From assembly GCF_050589705.1 (NCBI RefSeq), contig NZ_JBNGOT010000003.1, positions 393,410-457,409 on the forward strand: a DNA stretch of 64,000 nucleotides. The letters run 5' to 3'. The notes under the pieces are model-generated. The model was not told the origin of the DNA and made no database searches. It saw only the letters and a list, made by a program, of their open reading frames with translations. The position numbers and the translations under genes are program-made. Shown piece by piece: positions 34,704 to 42,784 of the stretch (the first letter of the stretch is position 1; every line of letters begins with the position of its first letter). The stretch is from Sunxiuqinia rutila. GTDB taxonomy: Bacteria; Bacteroidota; Bacteroidia; Bacteroidales; Prolixibacteraceae.

Positions 34704-35705
34704 ATGGAAAATTCAACTTACAATTTCACCCCACTTCCCGGATATGAAAACTTTGAGGCAACCACTCAGATTATCATCGCTGAAATTCTCAGGCGCAAAC
34801 TGCCTTTCGAGATCATTGATGCCGATAACAATTTACTGGCGGTTACCTTCAACGATAAAGAATATATCATTCATGAAGGGACCATTTCAGACGCAAACAG
34901 CCTGATTGCCTATTGGATTTCGAATGACAAGTGGATGACCCGCCAGTTTTTGAAACGGCAAAACATCCGGCAAGCCCAAGGAGTCTTGTTACTGCGAAAT
35001 TATGCGGATCAGCAGCTTAGCGTCATCAACTTTCCGGCAGTGGTAAAACCCGCCAATACCGATCATGGCATTGCTGTAAGCACCAACATCCAAACAACCG
35101 ATGAGCTCAAAAAAGCCATAGAACAGGCATTTCAGTATTCCGATAAAGTGATCGTGGAAGAGTTCTTTTCCGGCCGGGAATACCGTTTCCTGGTTATTGA
35201 TAGCGAGGTACGTGCCATAGCCTATCGCGAACCAGCCAATGTATCAGGCGATGGGCAGCATACCATCCGGCAATTGGTTGAATTAAAAAATAAAGGCAGG
35301 GGAACCGATTACCGGCATCCGTTGTTAAAGATTACGATTGACGACGAAGTGCTCCGACACCTTAAAGCATCATCACTGAATCCGGACAGCATTTTGAAAC
35401 CGGGAGAAAAAGTGTATTTACGCAAGAATTCAAATTTAAGTACGGGCGGCGATAGCATTGATGTTACTGACGATATGCCGGACTTTTACAAACAAGTAGC
35501 TATCCGCGCAGCACAAGCCGGAGGCCTCAACATTGCCGGCATTGATATCATTATTCAGGCAATTGATCAAACGCCATCTCCTGAAAACTACATTGTAGTC
35601 GAACTTAATGCGCCAGCCATGCTCTCGATGCACGATTTTCCCTACATCGGCAAAAACCGACAGGTAGAAAAATACGTCCTCGACAGCATTCTGAATTCAA
35701 AATAA
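34704..35705 (+). CDS. GshF-like ATP-grasp ligase (probable glutathione synthase)
   Basis: 333 residues from ATG 34704, chosen for the AGGAG ribosome binding site 9 bases upstream. It is a stand-alone ATP-grasp ligase resembling the C-terminal half of bifunctional GshF and the middle of cyanophycin synthetase. Motifs: FPAVVKPANTDHGIAVS (ATP lysine and Gly loop), VIVEEFFSGREYRFLVI, NVSGDGQHTIRQLVE, RKNSNLSTGGDSIDVTDD, and the Mg-binding end VVELNAPAML. Glutathione synthase adds Gly to gamma-Glu-Cys. The glutamate-cysteine ligase is encoded 81 bases downstream, so the pair could make glutathione. Since this is not a classical GshB, the amino acid added could differ. Confidence 0.85.
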   Translation: MENSTYNFTPLPGYENFEATTQIIIAEILRRKLPFEIIDADNNLLAVTFNDKEYIIHEGTISDANSLIAYWISNDKWMTRQFLKRQNIRQAQGVLLLRNYADQQLSVINFPAVVKPANTDHGIAVSTNIQTTDELKKAIEQAFQYSDKVIVEEFFSGREYRFLVIDSEVRAIAYREPANVSGDGQHTIRQLVELKNKGRGTDYRHPLLKITIDDEVLRHLKASSLNPDSILKPGEKVYLRKNSNLSTGGDSIDVTDDMPDFYKQVAIRAAQAGGLNIAGIDIIIQAIDQTPSPENYIVVELNAPAMLSMHDFPYIGKNRQVEKYVLDSILNSK

Positions 35706-35786
35706 ATGGCACTTGCCCGTTTAAGCGGACAAGGAAAATCAACAGGAGCATGACATTGCAGGCTCCCATTAATTATTCATGGTACC

Positions 35787-37157
35787 ATGACGAAAATCGA
35801 GAAACAACAAGAAATACTCCATAAATCACAGCTGGTTGCTTATTTTGAGCGGGGAAACAAACCCCCGGAAGACTGGGGAATTGGAACTGAGCACGAAAAA
35901 TTTCTCTACGATCAAAGTTCTTTAAAACGGTTGGACTACGCCTCTGAAACGGGCATCCGAACCATTTTAAAACACATGCAGCAAAATGGCTGGCAGCCCA
36001 TCATGGAGCAAGACAACATTATCGGGCTCAGCCAAAATGGCGCATCAATCACCCTGGAACCCGGAGGCCAGTTTGAGCTTTCGGGCAAAAATTTCAAAAC
36101 CATCCACCATACCTTCATTGAAACCAAAAAGCATTTTGAAGAGCTAAAAACCATCTGCCAGAAATTCGGTTTTTTCAGCCTTCCCATGGGAGTCGATCCT
36201 TTATGGCAGGTCGATGAGCTTCCCTGGATGCCCAAGTCCCGCTATGTAATCATGCGGAATTACATGCCCACCAAGGGAAAACTGGGACTAGATATGATGA
36301 CCAATACAGCAACAATTCAGGTAAACCTGGATTACGCCAGCGAAGCAGATATGATTCAGAAAATGCGCATTGCACAAGCCTTACAGCCCATTGCAACAGC
36401 CATTTTTGCCAACTCCCCTTTTTCCGGAGGAAAACCCAACGGGTATTTAAGCTATCGTGCCCAAATCTGGAACGATACGGATCCGGATCGTTGTGGCTTT
36501 TTGCCCTTCATTTTTGATAAAGGCTTTGGCTTCGAACGTTGGGTGGACTACTTATTGAATGTCCCCATGTATTTTATTTATCGCGACCAGGAATTTCTGC
36601 CTGCTCATGGAATGACCTTTAAGGATTTTTTGGATGGGAAACACGTACTAAAGCCCACCATCAACGATTGGGAAGTGCATGCCTCCACGGTATTCCCCGA
36701 TGTACGTCTCAAACAGTTTATTGAAATGCGCGGAGCCGATGCAAGCTGTGTCAATCACATTGCAGCACTTTCAGCCTTCTGGGTTGGCTTGCTATATGAC
36801 GAACAAAGCCGAAACGAAGCTTATGAGCTCATCTCAAAATGGACTGTCGAAGACATGCAGGCCATCCGGGCTCAGGTACCTAAAGCCGGACTAAATGCGT
36901 CCTCTGGTAACATCCATGTGGGGCAAACGGCCAAGCATTTATACCAACTTGCACTGGACGGACTCACCCGCCGATCGCAACTGTGGGGCTCCGAAGATGA
37001 AAGCCAATACCTCAACCCGGTACGTGACATTACCGCTAGCGGTATCACTCAAGCCGAAAGGTTATTGCAGCGCTTTCATACCGTGTATCACGAAGATGTA
37101 AGGGAGTTGCTATACACCTGGCAAAAGTTACAGTTACAGAGTTGCCCCAAGGAATAA
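35787..37157 (+). CDS. gshA: Glutamate-cysteine ligase (plant/alpha-proteobacterial type)
   Basis: A 456-residue GCS2-family enzyme that forms gamma-glutamylcysteine from Glu, Cys and ATP. Family marks are WGIGTEHEKF near the start, GASITLEPGGQFELSG, PMGVDPLWQ, KLGLDMMTNTATIQVNLDY, ANSPFSGGKPNGY, and FIEMRGADASC. This type occurs in plants and many proteobacteria, and differs from the GCL half of GshF, so the locus pairs a plant-type first enzyme with a GshF-type second one. Glutathione synthesis is patchy in Bacteroidota, which raises the chance of acquisition by transfer. The ABC exporter genes begin 58 bases downstream. Confidence 0.93.
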   Translation: MTKIEKQQEILHKSQLVAYFERGNKPPEDWGIGTEHEKFLYDQSSLKRLDYASETGIRTILKHMQQNGWQPIMEQDNIIGLSQNGASITLEPGGQFELSGKNFKTIHHTFIETKKHFEELKTICQKFGFFSLPMGVDPLWQVDELPWMPKSRYVIMRNYMPTKGKLGLDMMTNTATIQVNLDYASEADMIQKMRIAQALQPIATAIFANSPFSGGKPNGYLSYRAQIWNDTDPDRCGFLPFIFDKGFGFERWVDYLLNVPMYFIYRDQEFLPAHGMTFKDFLDGKHVLKPTINDWEVHASTVFPDVRLKQFIEMRGADASCVNHIAALSAFWVGLLYDEQSRNEAYELISKWTVEDMQAIRAQVPKAGLNASSGNIHVGQTAKHLYQLALDGLTRRSQLWGSEDESQYLNPVRDITASGITQAERLLQRFHTVYHEDVRELLYTWQKLQLQSCPKE

Positions 37158-37215
37158 AAAAATACGGATCTGCTGTCGGAACAATCCGGCAAATACAAAA
37201 GCATATAAACAAGGC

Positions 37216-38961
37216 ATGTTTTCAAAACTAAAGTTCTTAATCAACTACATGCACCAATATCGTTGGTGGTATACCGGAGGAATTTTCTTCCTGGCCCTTA
37301 CCGTCTGGATATCGGTTTCCATTCCCGAATACATTCAACAGGCTATCGACCTTATTGCCACAGGACGTTCAGGCAACGAAACAGCCTTCAACACCAATGT
37401 ACTGATTATTGTTGGGCTGGCTGTAAGTTTGATTATCGTACGCTCGCTCTCCCGCATTCTGATTTTCATTCCCGCGCGGCTAATTGAAAAACAACTAAAA
37501 GGCGAGCTTTTTAAAAAGTTAGCCTCCTTCGGAAAAGATTATTACGATGAAAATGCCACGGGAAGCATTATCTCCCGCATTAATAACGATATCAACGGAG
37601 TGCGAATGATTACTGGATTTGGCTTTTTACAGATTGGTAACATCCTGTTTTCTTTATCGCTTACCCCATACAAAATGTGGCAACTCTCCCCCATCCTCAC
37701 CTTGTACTGCATCATTCCGATGGTAGTTATTTTTGTGGTGGTGCGTATCGGGATGGCCGTGATGGTGAAAAACACCCGGCGGCAAATGAATATTCTTCAA
37801 AAGCTCTCCGGAAAAACCATTTCTTTTCTGTCGGGAAACAGCGTCATCAAAAGCTACAACATTTATGACTATGCCGAGCAGGAAGTTCAAAAAGAAAACG
37901 TTTCGCTGTTTGAAGCAACCCTGAAAATCACCTGGATTCGCTCCTTTATTATGCCCCTGCTTGCCAACCTTGGACAGATTCTCAAAATTGTAGTTCTGCT
38001 GGTTGGCGGAATGTACGTCATCAACGGGGAATTCACCATTGGAGAACTGACAGCCTACATCGCTTATGCAGCGCTGCTGAGCCATCCCATCATGGGGCTA
38101 GGTTGGGTGCTTACTATTTTCCAGCAAGGCTTTGTTGGTATAAGCAGTCTACAAACCATCAGAGATCGCCAAGGTCCCGATGAGCAGCGTCAGTTGCTTC
38201 CTCAACAGGAAAAAGAGCAACTATTCCAATCGGGCATCGAGGTTAAAAACTTAAGTTTTACCTACCACAATGGCAACCGCCCCGCCTTGCAAAACATCTC
38301 CTTTTCCATCAAGCCCGGACAGGTTGTTGGAATCACCGGGCAGGTTGGCTCCGGAAAAACAACCCTTATCAACTGTTTGAACGGTTATTTGCGTCCGGAA
38401 AAAGGCATGATTTATTTTGGCAAGAACGATGCTGCCGAACTTAAAAGTGAAGTAATCCGGTCGGCCGTCCGTACCGTTAGTCAGGAAGTTTTCCTTTTTT
38501 CTGACAGCATTGAAAACAACATTGCCTTTGGATCGTCTCAGGCTGCAAAACGAAATAATTTCGATGAAGTTATTTATAAAAGTGCATTTGCCGATGAACT
38601 GGCTCGCTTCACACACCGCGAAAAAACACTGGTAGGCGAAAAAGGCATTATGCTTTCCGGCGGTCAAAAACAACGGATAAGCCTGGCCCGGGCTCTTTAT
38701 ACGCCTTGCGACCTGCTTATTCTCGATGATGTATTTTCTGCAGTTGACACCGATACCGAACGGTTCCTGATCAAACAAATCTTTGAACAACGAACAGCAC
38801 AAAGCCTGATTGTCATCTCAAACCGGATCAGCGTACTGGAGAAAACAGACTTTACGCTGGTGCTTGAAGACGGACAGATGGCTGCCAAAGGAACCCATCA
38901 GGAACTCCAGAATCAGTCAGACTTCTATCGGGAAATACTGAATCTGCAACAGGAAAGCTAG
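37216..38961 (+). CDS. ABC exporter half-transporter, degenerate-site subunit
   Basis: A 581-residue type IV ABC exporter with six N-terminal membrane helices (about 15-300) and a C-terminal nucleotide-binding domain. Walker A is GQVGSGKT (375-382) and the signature is LSGGQ (480-484), both standard. The Walker B motif is ILDD, with Asp505 in place of the catalytic Glu, and the switch histidine is replaced by Asn536 (SNRIS). These changes match the non-hydrolysing site of heterodimeric exporters such as TM287/288 and BmrCD. The partner subunit is encoded 23 bases downstream. It lies after the gsh genes, so export of glutathione, gamma-Glu-Cys, cysteine or a derived product (compare CydDC) is plausible; multidrug export is the alternative. 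Confidence 0.92.
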   Translation: MFSKLKFLINYMHQYRWWYTGGIFFLALTVWISVSIPEYIQQAIDLIATGRSGNETAFNTNVLIIVGLAVSLIIVRSLSRILIFIPARLIEKQLKGELFKKLASFGKDYYDENATGSIISRINNDINGVRMITGFGFLQIGNILFSLSLTPYKMWQLSPILTLYCIIPMVVIFVVVRIGMAVMVKNTRRQMNILQKLSGKTISFLSGNSVIKSYNIYDYAEQEVQKENVSLFEATLKITWIRSFIMPLLANLGQILKIVVLLVGGMYVINGEFTIGELTAYIAYAALLSHPIMGLGWVLTIFQQGFVGISSLQTIRDRQGPDEQRQLLPQQEKEQLFQSGIEVKNLSFTYHNGNRPALQNISFSIKPGQVVGITGQVGSGKTTLINCLNGYLRPEKGMIYFGKNDAAELKSEVIRSAVRTVSQEVFLFSDSIENNIAFGSSQAAKRNNFDEVIYKSAFADELARFTHREKTLVGEKGIMLSGGQKQRISLARALYTPCDLLILDDVFSAVDTDTERFLIKQIFEQRTAQSLIVISNRISVLEKTDFTLVLEDGQMAAKGTHQELQNQSDFYREILNLQQES

Positions 38962-38984
38962 TAAAAAACGACAACTCAAGCGCA

Positions 38985-40769
38985 ATGATAAACGCAACTC
39001 AAAAAATATTAAAAACAAAAGACTGGCAATTGCTTCAGCGATTTGGACGCTATTTTATTCCCCATAAAAAATGGCTCCTTTTCAGCATTGCGTCCATTCC
39101 AATTACAACAATTGCAGGTATTCTGTTTTTATGGCTGGTCGAAAATATTGTAGACAACTACATTGTACCGGGCAATAAAGAAGGCCTGCTCCTGCAGATT
39201 ATTCTGCTGGCTGGGGTCCTCATCCTCAACCTGCTTTTTGACGGAATTTACAGCTATTCGTTTTCCAAATCAGGCGGGCTGGCCATTGTCGACGTTCGAA
39301 AAAAACTATTTGGTAAATCCCTGCGTTTTCCATTAAGCTATTTTGATAAAAAACCAATCGGAGTAACCCTTTCGCGCCTAACCAGCGATATGGAATCCAT
39401 CTCTGAATCCTTCGCTGCCGGTATCCTTGGCCTGCTGGCCGACAGCATCAAAACACTAGCGCTGGTCGGTTACCTGTTCTATCTCAACTGGCGCCTTACC
39501 TTGGTGTTACTGTTGGTTGTGCCTGTCATTATTCTGGTCATGCGTTATCTTCGCAAAAAAATAAGAGCAGCCTACAACAGTTCGCGCTCCAGCCTGGCCA
39601 AGTCTGCGGCTTATTTGCAGGAAGCGCTGAACGGCATGAAAACCATTCAACTTTATGCTGCGGAAGAGGAAGCTCTAAACAAATATGACCAGCTGAACAA
39701 GCAATATTGCGATGCGCAAAACAAGTCGAATGTATACGACTCGGCTTTATATTCATTGGTTGAAGGCATCACCTCCATTGCCACGGCTTTGGTCATTTGG
39801 TATGGGGCCATTCAAATCTGGGACTTCGGCTTCACCATGGGGGTGCTGATTGTGTTTGTCACAACCCTCGAACGGCTTTTTGTACCTGTCAAACAGTTTG
39901 CCCAGCAAATTTCAACGATCCAACGAGCCTTGTCGGCCCTGGAGCACATCAATGAATTATTTGAGCAGCAAGTGGAAGATCCCTCAGAAGACCGCAGCCA
40001 GGCAAAACCACAAGCCCTGCCACTCCACGAAATCGAATTCAACAATGTTTCCTTTCGGTATTCTGAAGATACGCCGGATGTTTTAAAAAACATCTCCTTC
40101 AAACTTCGAAAAGGCGACCGCCTGGCCTTGGTAGGCACAACGGGCTCCGGTAAATCAACCATCATTAAACTGTTGGCCAAAACCTACACCGGCTATCGCG
40201 GATCCATCAAAATCAACGGAATTGAATTGACAGAACTGCCACTGGCGCAGATTCGCGAAACCATATCGGTTATGCAACAAGACATTTTCATGTTCAACAA
40301 TACCATCGAATTCAACATTTCGTTGGGGCGCGAATCCATTTCACAGGAGGATGTCAAGCAGGCGGCTTCCTTCGTTTTTGCCAACCATTTTATTCACCAG
40401 CTGCCCGGAGGCTACCAGTTTGTGATTCAAGACAACGGAGACAACCTTTCGAAAGGACAGGCCCAGCTCATTTCGTTTGCACGGGCAATTTGCAGCAACA
40501 GCGAATTGATTATTCTGGATGAAGCAACCAGCGCAGTAGACTCCTTAACGGAACAGTACATTCAGCAGGCCATCGCCAATATTTTCTCGTTAAAAACGGT
40601 GATTGCCGTAGCTCACCGACTCAGCACAATCAAAAATTCGGACCTGATTCTTGTTTTAGAAGACGGACAAATTATTGAACGAGGAAACCACGAGGAACTG
40701 CAAAAGCAAGGCGGAAAATACGCGCAATTACTGCATCAGTTTGAAGAGGAAAATAAAGGTATTGAATAA
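38985..40769 (+). CDS. ABC exporter half-transporter, hydrolytic subunit
   Basis: A 594-residue partner of the preceding gene with six N-terminal membrane helices (about 25-320) and one nucleotide-binding domain. Walker A is GTTGSGKS (384-391), Walker B is ILDE with catalytic Glu513, and the switch histidine is His544 (AHRLS). Its signature is LSKGQ (488-492), Lys replacing the first Gly. A poor signature here pairs in the dimer with the degenerate Walker B of the other subunit, leaving one normal and one defective ATP site. The stop is 5 bases from the stop of the convergent DMT gene; no terminator hairpin is visible there. Confidence 0.92.
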   Translation: MINATQKILKTKDWQLLQRFGRYFIPHKKWLLFSIASIPITTIAGILFLWLVENIVDNYIVPGNKEGLLLQIILLAGVLILNLLFDGIYSYSFSKSGGLAIVDVRKKLFGKSLRFPLSYFDKKPIGVTLSRLTSDMESISESFAAGILGLLADSIKTLALVGYLFYLNWRLTLVLLLVVPVIILVMRYLRKKIRAAYNSSRSSLAKSAAYLQEALNGMKTIQLYAAEEEALNKYDQLNKQYCDAQNKSNVYDSALYSLVEGITSIATALVIWYGAIQIWDFGFTMGVLIVFVTTLERLFVPVKQFAQQISTIQRALSALEHINELFEQQVEDPSEDRSQAKPQALPLHEIEFNNVSFRYSEDTPDVLKNISFKLRKGDRLALVGTTGSGKSTIIKLLAKTYTGYRGSIKINGIELTELPLAQIRETISVMQQDIFMFNNTIEFNISLGRESISQEDVKQAASFVFANHFIHQLPGGYQFVIQDNGDNLSKGQAQLISFARAICSNSELIILDEATSAVDSLTEQYIQQAIANIFSLKTVIAVAHRLSTIKNSDLILVLEDGQIIERGNHEELQKQGGKYAQLLHQFEEENKGIE

Positions 40770-40774
40770 GAACA

Positions 40775-41692
40775 TCAGATAAAAAAGACGGCCACTCCCA
40801 ATACGGTGATGATGGCTCCTATAATTTCTTTCCAGTTGACCCTTTCCTTAAAAATAAGAATGGCAGGCGGAATTATCAGTACCGGAACAATGGCCATAAT
40901 GGTAGCGGCAATACCTGCCTTGGTGTGCTGAACGGCAAGCAGCGAAAAGGCCACGCCCAGAAAAGGTCCGAAAAAAGCGCCCAGACTGATTCGTTTCATG
41001 GCCGATGTATTTTTTACCGCAGCCCACACCCGCTGATAACGTTTCATGAAAAGCAACAGCAGGCCAAAGCCAACAATCCCAGTCATTACCCGAATTTGTG
41101 AAGCAGCAAAAGCGTCATAATCTCCCATTCCCTTTTTGCTTAGCACCAATCCTGTAGCCTGTCCGAGCGCACCACCCAAGGCAAGCAAAATACCCGACAC
41201 GCTGTAGGCCGAAGTTAAGCGCTTTCGCATTTTCACCCCGCCATTCAAGGCACTGTTCTCCCGTTTCAAAATAACCATACTGATTCCCCACAGGGTAATG
41301 CCCATCCCCACCCAGTTCATTGGCGACAAAACTTCACCCAGCATGAAGTACGAAATAAAGGCGGTGAAAGGTGGTGTCATGGCCATGATGAGCATGGAGA
41401 TGCGGGCCCCCACAACAACAAACGCCTGAAACAAGAGCAAGTCACCAATAACAAAACCGATTAGGCCCGATAATGCCAGCCAGCCCCACTGATACGAGCT
41501 TGCATCGAAAGGGAACCACATACCTCGCGAAATCTGCGTATAAATGGCGTAGATAAAGAAAGCAATGATTAAACGAATCAAGTTAACTGCCAGCGAACCA
41601 ACTTTCTTCCCGGCCGACTCAAAGGCCATGCTGGTTACGGTCCAAAACACAGCCGTTAACAATGCGGCAATTTCACCCCAATAAGCTGCCAT
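40775..41692 (-). CDS. EamA/DMT-family transporter
   Basis: A 305-residue inner-membrane protein with ten predicted helices arranged as two EamA repeats (about residues 5-140 and 160-300). Family marks include EIAALLTAVFWTVTSMAFE, GDLLLFQAFVVVGARISMLIMA, and the second-repeat AGIAATIMAIVPVLIIP. DMT transporters export metabolites such as amino acids or move sugars; the substrate is unknown. It is a single convergent gene at the end of the gsh/ABC cassette. Confidence 0.9.
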   Translation of the reverse strand: MAAYWGEIAALLTAVFWTVTSMAFESAGKKVGSLAVNLIRLIIAFFIYAIYTQISRGMWFPFDASSYQWGWLALSGLIGFVIGDLLLFQAFVVVGARISMLIMAMTPPFTAFISYFMLGEVLSPMNWVGMGITLWGISMVILKRENSALNGGVKMRKRLTSAYSVSGILLALGGALGQATGLVLSKKGMGDYDAFAASQIRVMTGIVGFGLLLLFMKRYQRVWAAVKNTSAMKRISLGAFFGPFLGVAFSLLAVQHTKAGIAATIMAIVPVLIIPPAILIFKERVNWKEIIGAIITVLGVAVFFI

Positions 41693-41894
41693 TAGCTAAA
41701 GTCCTCCCTATTGGAATGATAAAAACTGATTTTCAGATACAGACGGTAAAAACTGGTCGTTACTTTCATTTGAGGAATAATTTCAATGGCCCTAAAAATA
41801 ATTAAATAATTCAGCCCCATCCTCCTGTCCTTCAATTTTACAGGCATTTTTTCTGATTCGATAAGATTCCTTTATCTTCGAAAATAAAAAAAAG

Positions 41895-42467
41895 ATGCGA
41901 CTGTTAATTATCAATAGTGCAGAGCCAGACGTAAGCGAATTTGCCGAAAACATTGCCCGGATTCTGCAAAGCTTGCGGGTGAACTATGATCTGATCAATT
42001 ACTCATCCTGTTCTGAGGTTAACTGGTCAGTCTACCAGGGCGTACTGATTTCCGGCTCTCCTCAGGGCGATGATATTGTCGAACATCATCAGCCTTATTT
42101 TCAGTGGATCAAATCCTTTTCAAACCCCATTCTGGGAATTTGTGCCGGACACCATATCACCGGAGTCATGTACGGGGCTGAATACCTACGAAGCCGTGAA
42201 CCTGAGTCCGGCGATTGTACCGTAGAAATTGTTCAGGAGGATCCGATATTCGCTGGTTTTTCCAAACATTTCACCGTTCGGCAAATGCACAATGACTCCG
42301 TCAGTTTACCTCAAAATTTTATCCATTTAGCCCAGTCGGCGGTCTGTTACAACCAGGCCATGAAACATTCAGAAAAGCCTTTGTATACGTTCCAGTTTCA
42401 CCCCGAATACCTGAATCCGAAGCTGATTGAGAATTTTGTCGCCATTTGTACCCAAAATAGAAAGTGA
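41895..42467 (+). CDS. Class I glutamine amidotransferase-like protein
   Basis: A 190-residue stand-alone triad-type amidotransferase: nucleophile elbow LGICAGHH (Cys83) and the His/Glu pair in QFHPEY (His169, Glu171). It is similar to the GuaA glutaminase domain and to YfeJ/GAT1-like or gamma-glutamyl-hydrolase-like proteins. Such single domains may release ammonia for another synthetase or hydrolyse gamma-glutamyl compounds. It is close to both the gshA cassette and asnB, but transcribed separately. A start with no Shine-Dalgarno but A-rich leader fits Bacteroidota. Confidence 0.85.
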   Translation: MRLLIINSAEPDVSEFAENIARILQSLRVNYDLINYSSCSEVNWSVYQGVLISGSPQGDDIVEHHQPYFQWIKSFSNPILGICAGHHITGVMYGAEYLRSREPESGDCTVEIVQEDPIFAGFSKHFTVRQMHNDSVSLPQNFIHLAQSAVCYNQAMKHSEKPLYTFQFHPEYLNPKLIENFVAICTQNRK

Positions 42468-42598
42468 TTGAACCGGAACAATAACTTGCCATTACTTTTT
42501 GATGCTTTTTTGCCCGCGAAGCATCAATTAAGAAAAACATTGCGTTAATTCGCATGATCAAATCTGAAGACCATTCTTCATTTTTGTTACTCATGAAT

Positions 42599-42625
42599 GA
42601 AAGGCCGCCTAACCAACGGCCTTTC
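42599..42625 (+). terminator. Probable terminator of the amidotransferase gene
   Basis: A perfect 9-bp stem (GAAAGGCCG/CGGCCTTTC) with a 9-base loop and a short T-rich tail (TGTTTTA), about 130 bases after the stop. Confidence 0.6.
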
Positions 42626-42683
42626 TGTTTTATGCTGATCACAGTTTATTCGGTTCAACCCGTTTTCAGCACAGCCTGAAAAC

Positions 42684-42712
42684 GAAAAAGCCAGTGTCCT
42701 CTGACACCGGCC
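42684..42712 (-). terminator. Terminator of asnB
   Basis: A 9-bp stem with one mismatch (GCCAGTGTC/GACACCGGC), 4-base loop, followed on the minus strand by TTTTTCGTTTT; 73 bases after the asnB stop. Confidence 0.75.
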
Positions 42713-42784
42713 TTCACTCATTTTTGGCAAAATGTGCATTGCCTTTACAGCAATGCGATAGTTCAATTTAAGTTTCTCCCAAAA

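Larger units (their letters stand above)
42468..42784. other. Convergent intergenic region with two hairpins
   Basis: 317 bases between the converging amidotransferase and asnB genes. Apart from the hairpins at 42599-42625 and 42684-42712 nothing is recognisable. Confidence 0.5.
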
